Shown piece after piece: positions 47,671 to 59,041 of a stretch of 64,000 bases of DNA; positions within the stretch are counted from its first letter, which is position 1; every line of letters begins with the position of its first letter. The position numbers were made by a program, and so were the translations under genes. The notes beneath the pieces are model-generated. The model had not been told where the DNA came from. It was given only the letters and a program-made list of their open reading frames with translations, and did no database searches. Source of the stretch: Pezicula radicicola (taxonomy: Eukaryota > Ascomycota > Leotiomycetes > Helotiales > Dermateaceae); NCBI GenBank assembly GCA_003008705.1, contig PDUO01000022.1, positions 334,549-398,548 of the forward strand, written 5' to 3'.

Positions 47671-49071
47671 ATGGTGTTTTTCAAGGTATCGCCGCTGGCA
47701 GCGGCCATTCTCTTCGCTTCTACTGTCACTGCTCAGGTTGCGCTATATGGCCAGTGTGGTGGCAGCGGGTATACAGGATCTACAACATGTGTTTCTGGTG
47801 CTGTTTGTCAATATCAGAATGACTTTTACGGTGAGTTCTCTACGGCCATATACAGGTCAAGATATCTCTAACAGGAGCTTTTAAGAACAATGTCTTCAAG
47901 GGACGGCGACATCGGTCATTGCTGCAAGCTCTGTGATCACAGCTCAACAGACGACAGCTTCAGTTTCGGCTTCGACTTCGCAAGCGCCCTCCGTCGTGTT
48001 GTCCCAGAGTAGTTCATCAACTCTTGCCACTTCCATTGTGAAGGTTCAGACTAGTTCCCTTGCAGCCACCACTTCGGTCCTGTCAGTGAAAACCGCTACA
48101 AGCGCTACTGCTGCAGCAAGTGCAAGCTCGGTTGCATCTTCTGGAACTAAATATCTCATGATCTTGTAAGTCTCAAAATTTGAGTCTTGAAGTATTGACT
48201 GATCGATATTCAGCGGTGACTCCTACTCTTCAGATGGTTTCTGGGCCGGGAGCACCATCCCTTCGGCTGATAAGCCCCTTGGAGTCTCCCTCCCAGGAAC
48301 GACCACAGACGGCGGCCTGAACTGGGTCGGAGTGACAGCCACCGAGTTGAACACCTCTCTAGTTCTAGCTTTTGACTACGCGGAATACGGTGCTACGACA
48401 GACAACAGTCTTGTGAATGGCGCAACCGATGACCTCATCTCTCAGGTCAGCGAGTTTGAAACGTATACGGCGCACAATGCCTCTGACATTGCCTGGACTT
48501 CGGATAACACTATGGCTATTGTCTGGATGGGTATTAACGATGTTGGTAACTCGTACTGGGATGGATTTGCTACCCCTTTCGACTCGATTCTGGATCAGTA
48601 CTTTCAGCGGCTTCAGAACTTGTATGACGCTGGAATTAGATACTTCACCTTGTTTATGGTTCCTCGTAAGTACAAATACGTGCTCAACCACGTGCTCAAC
48701 CGCAAAGGTTGGCAGATTCATTAACTGATATTCAATGACTAGCATTTGACCAAGCTCCTGTTTTCTCAGGACAGTCGACAAGTGCCATGAACTTCGTAAG
48801 GGCTAACATTAGCACGTACAATGAGGACCTAGTAACCCGTATGGCGGCATTCGAATCTGCCAACAGTGGTGTTATTGGTACAGTGTTCAACACTTCCGCC
48901 TCGTTCTGGACTGCGCTGGATGACCCATCTGCATACGGAGCTACAGATGCAACCTGCCAGAACTCCGATGGCACGACGTGTTTATGGTACGATAACTATC
49001 ATCCGGGCCAGGCTATCCAGAAGCTAGTTGCTCAGAACTTTGTAGATGCACTAAAGGGGACGTATTTCTAG
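47671..49071 (+). CDS. CBM1-CE16 (SGNH/GDSL) carbohydrate acetylesterase, 406 aa, four exons
   Basis: Exons: 47671-47830, 47886-48165, 48214-48665, 48743-49071. Residues 1-21 are a signal peptide. Residues about 22-58 are a fungal cellulose-binding module ([28 protein letters not shown]). A Ser/Thr/Ala linker of about 85 residues follows. The SGNH hydrolase domain has GDSYS (nucleophile Ser about 150), a GGLNWVG block, MGIND (Asn of block III) and WYDNYHPGQ with catalytic Asp about 381 and His about 384. This matches secreted CE16 acetylesterases that remove acetyl groups from hemicellulose oligomers on plant walls. All catalytic blocks and the frame are intact. Confidence 0.88.
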
Positions 49072-49882
49072 ATTAGGTAGCGAGATTAAGGTTAATATAA
49101 ATATGAGCTGGAGGAGAAATGAGATATCCTCATTATTTGCTCTTGGCCTTATTGCTCTTGTGCTTGTAATTGATTTAGATCGCGAACACTACTCGGACGG
49201 GTCTTTAGTCGTTGTGCAGGCAACAAGGCATCAACCATTTCAACGCCTAAAGGGATACTAAAACTCTTTTAATACTACTTTAAAACCAATAAAATTGACT
49301 AGTAGACTGTTCACAGTATTTCTTTACACTATTGAAAAACTTGTGTAAGACCTTAGAGACTGCTTTTAGTAGAGAAGCAGCAGTTTGAAAAGTTGCTGCC
49401 TTGTTGCCTGCACAAACTAAAGACCCGTTCGAGTATTACTTATTTGATTCCTCGAGGTAAGATAGGCAGGCTGCTCTATGGCCTAGGTAGGTTCATCTTG
49501 ATAAGTCAGCACACTGGAAGGAAATCTGGGGCTGGTCTGGGGCTAGCTCGAGTCGGACCCCTGCATCCGTCCACTTCATGGTAGACTTTTAGAGCCCTTC
49601 GAAAGTCCGAACTGGTGGAAGTCCGAGGAGATGATGTAATTTCAGCATCTCAAAACTGCAAGTATTAGGAAAATTGTAGAGGCAAGACAGGGGAACATGG
49701 CATCTAGGGAGTGGACGTTTGGGATTGCGGGGAGGCGTCCACTTTCATCTTGAGCCATTTTGTGAGGGGATTATTGCAGGGTTGGGAACGATGCTTATTA
49801 TAAGAGCATTGGCTTCGAGAATTGGGAAAGTGTATATTCGCCGAAGAGATTGATCAGGATGTGTGCTTCACAACTCTTGACA
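49072..49882. other. Intergenic containing an inverted-repeat element
   Basis: The element at 49192-49433 occupies part of it. The rest shows no gene and is the promoter side of the P450. Confidence 0.5.
49192..49433. mobile_element. 242-bp MITE-like element, ~38-bp terminal inverted repeats, TA flanks
   Basis: The left arm starts CTCGGACGGGTCTTTAGT and the right arm in reverse starts CTCGAACGGGTCTTTAGT. Both continue to TGTGCAGGCAACAAGGCA with only a single-base change and a one-base length difference. TA flanks both ends (49190-49191 and 49434-49435). The interior is AT-rich and non-coding. The arms differ from those of the 11.4-12.2 kb elements, so this is a separate family. Confidence 0.85.
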
Positions 49883-51469
49883 ATGGCTGATCTCAAAGCC
49901 GTTGCAATCTTTTCCTTGTTTATAGCCTTCATCTTCGTTGTACAAAAGCGTTGGTCAGCTCTCGGCAAACTTCCACTTCCACTGCAACCTCCAGGATGGC
50001 CGATTCTTGGTAACACTCTCGAATTCATCCCTGAAGCCAAAGCAGGACGCATGCACACGCTGCTTGAAAGATGGGCAAGAGATTGCGGCGAGATTATGCG
50101 TGTACAAGTCGGTCCGACAACAAACTACTATCTCAACTCCGACCAAGCAGTCAAAGCCATCTTCGACAAAGCGTCTGCCCAGACATCTGAACGCCCACGA
50201 TGGATCGTTAGTAACGAGCAGCTATGCAACAAGTGGAATGTTCTGCTTCTAAATGCTAGCGATACACGATGGAAGCTTTAAAGAAAGATCATCCACTCTG
50301 AAATGACCAGTATCCCAATGGCGGATGCAGGCATACCGTTTCTACACTATGAAACCGCCAAATTCCTCCACGAGGTCGCTCACGATCCTAGAGCCGGGCC
50401 GCCCAGTCAACACCTATGGAGACAGATTGGTCGCTACACATATAGCACATTCGCAATGCAGTCGTTTGGCTTCTCGATTCCTTTAATCGAAGATCCAGCC
50501 GTCCAATACATCCACGAATCAGGCAAATTTCAAATTGAAGGCACTCTTCCTGGCGCACATATCGTTGACATCCTCCTAATCCTAGATAAACTCCCGTTGT
50601 GGCTCAAACCCTGGGAACGCAAAGCTCGAGCGCGCTTCCTGCAAGACATACAGTGGGTCAGAAAGCGATTACTGGAAGTAAAAAAGACCCCTGTCGAAGA
50701 AACCAACTCGTGGCTCTTGCGGGTGTTGCGGGATGAGAAGAGGCTTGGAATTACCAGTGATGATGAGGCCGCATTCTTGAGTCTCCAGCTAATTATTGGC
50801 GCCGCGGACACGAGCAGAATATCAACTTGGTCATTCCTTGAAGCGATGATGATGTTCCCGTCTGTGCAGAAGGAGGCACAAGAAGAGGTTGATAAGTTGG
50901 TTGGAAATAGGATGCCCATCTGGGAAGATCTAGAGAAGTGTCAGTACTTCAGGGCCATGATGAAAGAGGTTTGGAGATGGCGGCCACCTGTTGCGCTTGG
51001 ACACCCGCATGTTACGACAAGAGATATCGAGTACAAGGGGATGCTGATTCCGGCTGGCGCTAGGTTGCACTTGAATGCATGGGCTATTCAGCATGATCCA
51101 ATTCGTCACGAGCACCCTGAGGTGTTTTGGCCGCAACGGTTCATGGATGACACCACAACTACACAGCAGAGTATCAACCTTGCAGATCCAACAAAGAGAG
51201 ATCATTTTGCTTTCGGATCTGGGAGACGTGTTTGTCCTGGGATGCATGTGGCGGAGAGATCGTTAGGCGTTGCGATGATAAGAATTTTATGGGCTTGTGA
51301 TATCAAGCTAGGCTCGACCGCGAAGTTGCCTTTAGACCCAAAGGATTATCGTGGCTTTATGCCTGGGGATGCCGGGGAAGATTTGCCTGTATGCTTGACT
51401 GTTAGGAATGAGGAGAGGAGACGGATAATTGATGAGGTTTGGGCAAATGAGAAAAAGAATCCCCTTTAG
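49883..51469 (+). pseudogene. Cytochrome P450, full length but for one nonsense codon
   Basis: A single exon of 528 codons. Residues 5-24 form a membrane anchor, followed by the proline-rich hinge LPLPLQPPGWPILGNT. The I-helix GAADTSR, the K-helix Glu-x-x-Arg in KEVWRWRPP, the FWPQRF motif and the haem loop FGSGRRVCPG are all present. Only TAA at 50279-50281 interrupts the frame, in the stretch WKL-stop-RKIIH before the C helix; a CAA Gln codon would differ by one C-to-T. The 388 codons after it lack the anchor. If the stop is real, the allele is null or makes only a short N-terminal peptide. Intact fungal P450s of this type oxidise lipids or secondary metabolites at the ER; the subfamily is not assignable by eye. 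Confidence 0.8.
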
Positions 51470-52363
51470 CGCTAGTATCTACAATAAGCTTGATAGAATC
51501 ATCTGTTTCGACTTCAAGTCTATCCGTTTAGCTGTGAAAATCGCGCACACCTCACTCAGCTCGCTTAATAAACTACTGAGTCTGGAAGTTCGGTACGATT
51601 CCCTTTAGGCTACAGTCAAATATCGCTACTTGGGAGTTTCAATCTAGGTCTCTCCTCCCCCACCTCCCCCTCTCCCAGCTTATTGAGTCTACTCTTAAGA
51701 TATCAGTCTTATAATACAGTTCGATGAGAATCGTTGTTTCCTTCCACCTTACTCTGTATTAAGATGTTAAAATTCTAGAGAACGCCACTAAGTAGGCCTA
51801 GCCAACGAGTGTCATTCCTTCCTACCATTTACGGACTTCATGCGAATGCATATGTAGAAGGAACCACTTCGAGATAGCTACTTCTTCCTCGGCCCTGTGA
51901 ATAATAGACTAAGTGTAAGGACCTGCTCCTTTCCTGCTTTTTCTCTATTCTTCTCTTCTTCTCCCACGTTCTTTTTATCAACACCCCCTCTCCTCCAAAA
52001 TCATGGCCTCTGGGTTAATCTTTCTTGTTTCGCATCTCTTAAATGTTTATCTTGCTTCGTCCTTATTTGTTGTTCCCGATCTTCTCGCCTTCCGGTCACC
52101 CTTTGCTGCATTCGATGACCATAGCAGCATCTTTATCCTGAACGTAGGTCGTGTCTCTGGGAAGCAGGGCGAATGACGGCGAAACCTTGGTGGCCAAGGT
52201 AGACGCACCATTGGAATGGGTTCGATTTCCTGAGACTAGGTTTCTGGGCTAGAGGTTCTGTTACATGGTCCATATTGAAATAGTCCACGGCCAATCGTCA
52301 TGCTTTACTGTACTTACGCAAGCATGAAGTCATCCATCTTGTTGATCTTTTCTTTCTAATAGA
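51470..52363. other. Intergenic, nothing recognised
   Basis: Pyrimidine-rich stretches at about 51650-51680 and 51930-52010. No gene was seen. Confidence 0.4.
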
Positions 52364-53131
52364 CTACCTCGCACCACCTCTCACAGCCGAAATAGCCTTT
52401 AAATTCCCTATAATTCCCAAGTGCCTAGGAACGTATCGCAACTCAACCTCTACCCCGAGCGTAACTAGATCTTCAGACACAATGACTGCTGGACCAACTA
52501 GTTCCTCTCCATGTGCAAGTCTCTTCAGCTCACTCAAAGTCAGTTGAAATCGAGCAAAGACATTTAGTGCCGCAGGGCAATCGGAATAAATAACAACGTT
52601 GTTCGGCCTCTGTTCTGCCTCTATATTACGACAGTAGACCCACGCTATCTCAAGGGCTTTTGCAATGGCATAAACTTTGAGCATATGTGTCGGCACACAT
52701 CTTCTAATACGCCAAGAGAAATCGGCCCATGTTTCTGCGGAGAACTGATGAGCAACGCCTATTCCATAGGAGGTATTCTTGATGCAAGATCCATCTGTCC
52801 AATAAACTAATCGTTTGTTTGCCCAAAGACCGACTTCTTTGGCTGCTACTGTGCGTGCGACATGTCTAGGATCAATAATAATGTTGCCCCTAAAAAGTTT
52901 ACTCTTCAGGGTTTGCTTAATTTTGCTTCGTAGAGAGGGCTTCTGCTGCGGAATACCAGGACTTCTCCGATTTATACGCAGATTGCTGAGTGCGTTTCGA
53001 ACATTGCGCTCTTCAGTTGCGGAGCAAATATCACAGCCTTTGCAAGTGGGTAGATTCTGTTTCCGTAGATTCTCTTGTTGTCGCTGATGTGCTCTTCGTG
53101 CTTTTCGGGCAAGATGAGAAGGTCGAACCAT
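52364..53131 (-). CDS. RNase H-like domain protein, 255 aa, probably catalytically impaired
   Basis: Single exon from ATG 53131. The first 40 residues are strongly basic with a small Cys cluster (CKGCDIC). The RNase H-like fold begins at about residue 108 with YWTDGSC (first Asp), then SYGIGVAHQF, the helix LKVYAIAKALEIAW, VVIYSDCPAALN (Asp) and VPRHLGIIGN (His). In active relatives the helix carries a Glu just before Tyr-Ala-Ile; here that position is Lys or Val, and the last Asp after GN is also not seen. Such free-standing RNase H-like ORFs are common in fungi, often derived from non-LTR retroelements. It may be a remnant or a repurposed nucleic-acid-binding protein. Confidence 0.6.
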   Translation of the reverse strand: MVRPSHLARKARRAHQRQQENLRKQNLPTCKGCDICSATEERNVRNALSNLRINRRSPGIPQQKPSLRSKIKQTLKSKLFRGNIIIDPRHVARTVAAKEVGLWANKRLVYWTDGSCIKNTSYGIGVAHQFSAETWADFSWRIRRCVPTHMLKVYAIAKALEIAWVYCRNIEAEQRPNNVVIYSDCPAALNVFARFQLTLSELKRLAHGEELVGPAVIVSEDLVTLGVEVELRYVPRHLGIIGNLKAISAVRGGAR

Positions 53132-53689
53132 GGTTATGAGTGGTTGAAGTTGAAGGGAAGTGAGTTCAGTTGTGCCTGTAGAAATATCATTGTGGCTGTG
53201 ATTGTGTGCAGTGCAGTCTGACTAGTGGCGACGGTCGCCTTTTCGTAGATTAGGGTATTTTTAACTAGCTTTTCTCCCGCTTTGAAGATGGTTAGTAAGC
53301 TCGCCGCTCTTGCTCTCTCCATAATTCAGTTTTATCAATAATATCTTATCTACTAGTCTATGCAAGGAGCTATTCCAGTACTCTTAATGCTAAAAAAGGC
53401 ATCACCTGAGAAATTCTTCGCACAATCCTGTGGCAAAGACTGTGACACCTACTTCTTCCTGCGTCTGCCACCATGTTAACATTAATTACGTAGAGTGTTA
53501 ATCGCCTACACTTAGAATTAGGAGAGATAAAGTCTTGTAAGACCCCTGTGGATAGGATTGTTTGTAATATTAAGCAAAATAGAAAATCCTAGCTAAAATT
53601 AAAGATTCCAAATTTTCGTCATTAGAACCTCCCTCTTATATTCGTTGAATTCAAGTCACTTCCCCTTTTGATTCAGGACGCTAGTTCAT
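53132..53689. other. Intergenic, nothing recognised
   Basis: No supported gene. Confidence 0.4.
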
Positions 53690-54330
53690 TTTACAATATA
53701 TCGCTGGCAAGTCCTAACTTCGAGACCCACTCCACACCATATGTCCTGATTCGAATCGGTACACGACCAAGACTGCCATTGATAAGAACGTCGTTCCATG
53801 GCTCAATTGCCAATGCAATTAACTTCTCAATTGTGTAATATAACGACTTGTAGTGTATCGGGTGTAAGTTATTAGTGTAAGAGGTGTGAGGAGACGAGGG
53901 TATCGGGCTTGCAAGCACAAGAGCCTGTATCTAAAACTAGAATCCGGCCAGTGTCGTTGAAATAGGCTGCCTTATTCCGTAGCTCAGCCAGACATCAATT
54001 CCACGCTTTTGCACTAATAGCGGCGTCGTTCGAACTTCGTCACGCAACCGCGCTACAATGTTCTCATGGAAGATCTTGATGTGCTAATTGTATTTGTCTG
54101 TTAAAGCATTCATGGCACTAGTTATAGAAATCTCACGTGCAGTGATACGGGGCTTCTGTAGCGAGCAGCTTGCGCCGCCAACGAAGCGCTCTTCCTCGTC
54201 GATCTCGTGGAAGATAGATATGTCACTAAAGCCTGGGACTTTAAGACTGTCATGACCGCTGTTATCCATTGGCATTCATTCACTATTCGTGGTACCAGGA
54301 TGTGTTGAAAATGAGGCCGGTCCAAGGAGG
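53690..54330 (-). pseudogene. N-terminal relic of a DUF4246 protein
   Basis: Minus-strand pieces: VPGFSDISIFHE, then PRITAREISITSAMNALTDKYN-stop-HIKIFHENIVARLRDEV, and further on HYKSLYYTIEKLIALAIEPWNDVLINGSLGR, PIRIRTYGVEW. This is the order of the fungal DUF4246 N-terminal region (RE..ML..MN.LTDKP.WH.K.F, later W.D..I.G.LGR..IRIRTYG..W). The stop at 54084-54086 sits where a Trp is expected (TGG to TAG). A frame break and TGA follow, and the entire C-terminal domain is missing. Function of the family is unknown. Confidence 0.6.
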
Positions 54331-55243
54331 AATACTACTAAAAACAGACGCCGGATTTGGGACAGAAATGAAGAAGGAAGAGAAGGTGATTGCAAGTTAC
54401 GGCCAGGAACAACACGGAGTACTGTTGATTCTAGTATTAATAATTGCCTACCATAACCCCAGCGATGAGAAAATTATATAATTTGTATAATAATAGTCAA
54501 AAGTAGATTATTATATAATTTCAGTTATATAACGTGAAATATAACTAAAACATAACTAAACTATTAGTAGAACTACTCTTTTATATACCGCTTTCTTGTT
54601 AGGATTTTAGTATATCCTATAGATGTTTTTTTTTTTTGCTCCCTATGATATTATTTTGCTAGGCAAAAAGGAAGGCGGTCTATAGAACACAAGCTTTAAA
54701 TAAGGGATAGCCCTTTTTAATAGTGCTTCGGCCTACCTTTATGCATATATTCTACATGTATTATGTATAAAGTGTTGAATGGTGAGATATTATTCGCCAT
54801 ACAGCCCATGTGGCTTGAACTCACCATATGGAATGGTCCCTCTATTCCTAATATGTACTAGTGGCACAACCTTAAGTTGACCTTAGTTTGTTCTTCCCAG
54901 CTACACACAGTAATAGCAATATGAATATTGCCCACCTATTTGCCTATGGAACTTCCCGCATGAATATTGAATATATTCAATATAATAATCTAAAGTATAT
55001 TATATAATAATTCGGAAAAAGTATGCTATATTGCCCATCCCTACCTACGAACCTTACGGAAAGGCTTGTATCTTCCTAGAAATACACCGCCAAGTACTAC
55101 TACGTCCACACCGGCATTAGAGCGGTGAGCATGTTAGATGCGAGTCGTGGTTGGAGCTATCAGATGACACAACCTCATAAATGTTAAAGACATAAAATAT
55201 CTTGTCCCTAACTTTTCGACTCTACGTTATATTCAATCTACGT
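54331..55243. other. AT-rich intergenic region with a long T run
   Basis: Highly AT-rich (54470-54620 and 54960-55020), with a T homopolymer at about 54628-54639. It looks like eroded or repeat-mutated DNA. The right end is the promoter of the Zn2Cys6 gene. Confidence 0.45.
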
Positions 55244-57663
55244 ATGGATTCTTCTGAAGGAACCAACACTCAAATGAAGAGGACAAAAGTAGCATGCCAC
55301 GAATGCAGAAAGAACAAACGGAAGGTGAGTCCGACTGTGCACAAAATTTATTTCATAGGATGATCTAATGCAAGATACAGTGCGATGGACGAACCCCAGT
55401 ATGTGGCCTTTGCGAGAAGAATGGAAGGACATGCGTATATACTGCGGATATACAAAAAAGAAAGTGCGTCCGATATGGGACATATCAAATTTACACAGAG
55501 CTAACTTTACTTTCGAAGGAGAAAACGACAGGATGAGGAGTATATTCGCACTCTTGAAGAGGAAATCGTAGCTTTGAAGTCACTTTTGGATTTGGAGAGG
55601 TCCAAATCTAACCCATTAATAACAAAGCCAGCTGCAGCGTATAGCCAAACAAGCGAGTACGAAGATGTAGAGCTTGAAGGCAGCATGCGGAGAGAGGTTC
55701 TAGATATCGACACTGATGAAATGTCTGCAGAGGCTATCGACGAGCTAGGCTCATTGATGCTAAACTTAGGAATCGACGATGAAGGAGAGCCTTCTTTCAC
55801 ACTTGCTTCTGGTAAGAACCAGACACTCGATCGGCGTAATTCAGGAACTGTGGCCAATAATCCGAATCTGAGTTCTACTTCACCTCCACCAGTATTCGGT
55901 GATGCTTCAATCTTGCAACATCTCTTAGACTGCTTTGTGCACCATTTTAATCCGCGCCACTTAGTGTTGGGTGCCTCTGATATTGCTATGTTTAGCACGG
56001 ATGACTATTGGAACAAAAGCCCAGATTTGCAATTTCGAGATTGTACGATCTATACTGTGGGGGCTCAGTTCTCGGATCGGCTAGATGCAACTTCTTTGGA
56101 GCAGCAATTGGCAAATTTTGCGCAGCATCTTGTTGTCAACTGCTTGAAGAACGAATCGAGTACGTTTGTCATTCAAGGACTTTCTATGCTTGCATGGAGA
56201 GAATTGATGGCAGGAAACAATAGCACGGCTTATATCTACAATGGTAAGCAAATTTCTTTTTAATCGAATTTCTGTCGGCCTCAGGGCTAATATCTTGCAG
56301 CATGGGCTACGGGTCTTTCTCTTCATCTGGGATTGCACGTCACAGCCCTCAGTAGAGCTCAGTCGACACCTGAACCCGAAAAGCTTTTGGTTTACGCTCA
56401 TCGAGTCCGCACATTTTGGTCCTACTTCTCAGTTGACCGGTGAGTCTCACGTCTGCTCTCACTTGTGAAGGAAAGTTCCTAGTAGTATGTTAGTTGCTAT
56501 GTAAGAGATCGTTTCAAATAAGGATGTATCAACGTATAAAATATGGACTTGGGTATCTCACTTCATTTTGAGGAAATCATCCTATGAATCTCCAATCAAA
56601 ATAATCTCTTATCAAGCAATTTTTACGGTATCCATTTCTATTGTAGATACGATGCTGATTATTAGAAAGAATTATAACCGCAGTTATTGGCATGAATTGT
56701 ACTATGCCATGGCAACGCGTTCGGGTTGCACCATTTCTAAGCATCTTAGATGGCACAGAGACCATAGATGAGATTGCTTTTGACAGACAAGGACAACTAT
56801 GGCATCTATGGGATTCGATTATGGACCAAGTGTGAGTTGGCTTCGCAATATGATGCAACCACATTTCCGTATAGCTACTAATAGATCGGATTAGACTTGC
56901 CTTCAACTGGCGAGATTTATCAAGCGATGAAAAGCAGAAGTTATTGATCCGCGCAAGACAAGCATTATTCTCGTTACTCCGAGATTCAGATGAGCGGCTC
57001 CAAGCAGGGGAAGAAAACCTTACTACTGGTGTTATCTGCTTCCGTCTCTCATTCCAAACAGCACTGCTACTCATTCATCGACCTTTCATATGTGAGTCCG
57101 ACTTGGGACCTCTAAAGCAGCTCGCTATAAGATCAGCAAGTGCAGCTGCAAACTCCATTACCCTGCTAGTCAAGAACTTCCAAAACGTGGCCAAATTCCC
57201 ACAAATACCTCCGGAAGTAATCAATCATATCTCTTGCGCGGCTGTCATACATTTACTGAATGCGACCTCTGGGAAAGGTACAATTGGACGTCGAGCTTCT
57301 AACAGATTGGCCATATGTCTGGATACACTTACCGCCGCGCAAGTTAGATGGAACTTTCGAGCGTCGGCTTCCATTCGCTTCATACAAGAACTTGCATATC
57401 GATGGAAGATCGTGTGGGCTCTTCCATTGTCCATGAGTTATCCACTGAACACCACTATGCTACCATTCAGTGGTATCGAAGCCAGCACAATGTCGGCAAA
57501 CAATGGAAACATATCAGCTGCATCTGATTCTATAACGCCAGATCTACCTGTACAAATTTTGGATCAATATTACATCGGCATACACGACGAAACACTCGAT
57601 TCGATGGCGTTGAACTGGCTTTTCGGCGGAACCGATGGTGATTTAACGACAAATTGGCCTTGA
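55244..57663 (+). CDS. Zn2Cys6 fungal-specific transcription factor, 652 aa, six exons
   Basis: Exons: 55244-55324, 55381-55463, 55519-56243, 56301-56439, 56670-56831, 56895-57663. The zinc cluster is complete across the first intron, with Cys at 18, 21, 28, 35, 38 and 45, followed by a basic linker and a coiled-coil dimerisation helix (DEEYIRTLEEEIVALKSLL). The middle and C-terminal parts match the fungal_trans domain (ATGLSLHLGLHVTALSRAQ, RTFWSYFSVDR, NCTMPWQRVRVAPFL). The fifth intron is 230 nt instead of about 57 nt because a dispersed TIR repeat (56481-56630) lies inside it. The frame is intact. It is a nuclear activator or repressor, possibly of the adjacent nitrilase and transporter. 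Confidence 0.85.
56481..56630. mobile_element. Dispersed TIR repeat copy inside an intron
   Basis: The left end AGTAGTATGTTAGTTGC, TATGTAAGAGATCGTTTCAAATA and the right end AAAATAATCTCTTATCAAGC, AATTTTTACGGTA are imperfect inverted repeats matching the 28927-29113 copy. The core has GGGTATCTCACTTCATTTTG. The host intron's splice sites are outside the element. Confidence 0.65.
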
Positions 57664-57822
57664 CGGTAACCGCACTACTTGTAACCATTAAAGTCTTTAA
57701 CACTATTTCTGGGGAATATTTCTGTCTTGCCAAAAATTCCTGCTCTTCATTATATATATACATTAAATTTTCATTCATAGTCACTATCTTTTGACGACCT
57801 TTACTCCAATGACTGTTTTTCT

Positions 57823-59041
57823 CTATGGTAGTGGAGAAGAGCTAGTTCCGGACGTGAAATTATAACCCGCAGCATATGCCAACAGAGCTGTAATCTCAAC
57901 AGTCTTCTGCAGCACGAATGTTCCAGTGGTTTTGGGAATGTAATAAGGCCAAGCAGACTCAATCTCCTCCAACACGCCCCATGATTGTTCGCCATCAATG
58001 TTGTAAGTATCCGTATTATGAGTCGCAGTAGTGTTCATAGAATAGTACAGCATGGGCTGCTCAGTCAATGATGTCGAAGCCTTTTCTTCTGCGACAAGGT
58101 ATCCGGTTCCATTGACAACTGCTGCATATCCAATGGCAGTGAAAAGTGTGGTTGCCCCGCTATTAATGGCGTACACAGTTGATGCAGCCAAGTTTGCCTC
58201 CGCTCGTTCGAAGAATAGCGCTTCTTCATCACCGTAGTCGGTTTGGTATGGCCAGGAGCCAATGTGCAGGTTCTCGAGTTGGGCTTGCATTGGAAACGTC
58301 ATACTAGGATGATAGTGCCTGCAGCAGTTTTAGTAAATAACAAGAACATAGAATGAGCAAAGCTTACTCCCAACATTCGAGAAGGCCCCATCGACCATAG
58401 GGTGTATCAACGACACTCAAATCAGTAACTACTCCATCACTCCAAATATCACGCTCGCCTTCGGATGGACGAAGCTTCCGGCGGTGAAGAAGAACATCAC
58501 CGCAGGGACCGATCAATGCTTGAGCCATATAGATAGAGCTGTTTGTCTTTTCCGAAAAGCCTAGAGCGAGATAGACTTGGTTTGACTTTGCAGCAGAAAG
58601 AAGTGTCCGCCAGTTATCACTACCGACTTCGAGAGAGTTTTCGATATAACTTTCGACATGGGCTGCGATCCAGGCGTCATCGTTTCCTTTGGGGTATCTG
58701 ACAGAAATCTTATTAGCATTTATATGCAGTAACAATATATATTAGAAAACAACGCACCCTGGAAACCATGTCTCAGGAAAAACAACAAGATTTGCACCAC
58801 TCGTGGCAGCTTCACTGATGAGATCAACAGCATAGCTGACTGTGCCATCCAGGTCAAGCTTGACACCATCCCAGGTCTTGTTCAATAGTGGCAATGGCCA
58901 ATTGACTGGTGCAGCTCGAACCAATGCTATTGTCAGATTGTTATAATCCGTGGTCTCGGTGGAATTCGCATCGCGGCGTACTGGTGTAGCCTGGACAGTC
59001 GCGGCAGCCGCCAGGAGAGCTGTGAGGAACTGAGACAACAT
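57823..59041 (-). CDS. Nitrilase-superfamily enzyme with secretory leader, 369 aa, three exons
   Basis: Exons (minus): 59041-58758, 58697-58368, 58318-57823. Residues 1-18 form a clear signal peptide (MLSQFLTALLAAAATVQA), followed by a PVRRD stretch that could be a processing site and several N-glycosylation sequons. The catalytic triad is present: Glu about 90 (VVFPETW), Lys about 169 (HRRKLRPS) and Cys about 203 (LLECWEHYHP). CWEH after Gly-Leu is typical of branch 1 nitrilases, which turn nitriles into acids and ammonia. A secretory leader is unusual for the mostly cytosolic textbook enzymes. The gene converges with the Zn2Cys6 gene (159-bp gap). Confidence 0.83.
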
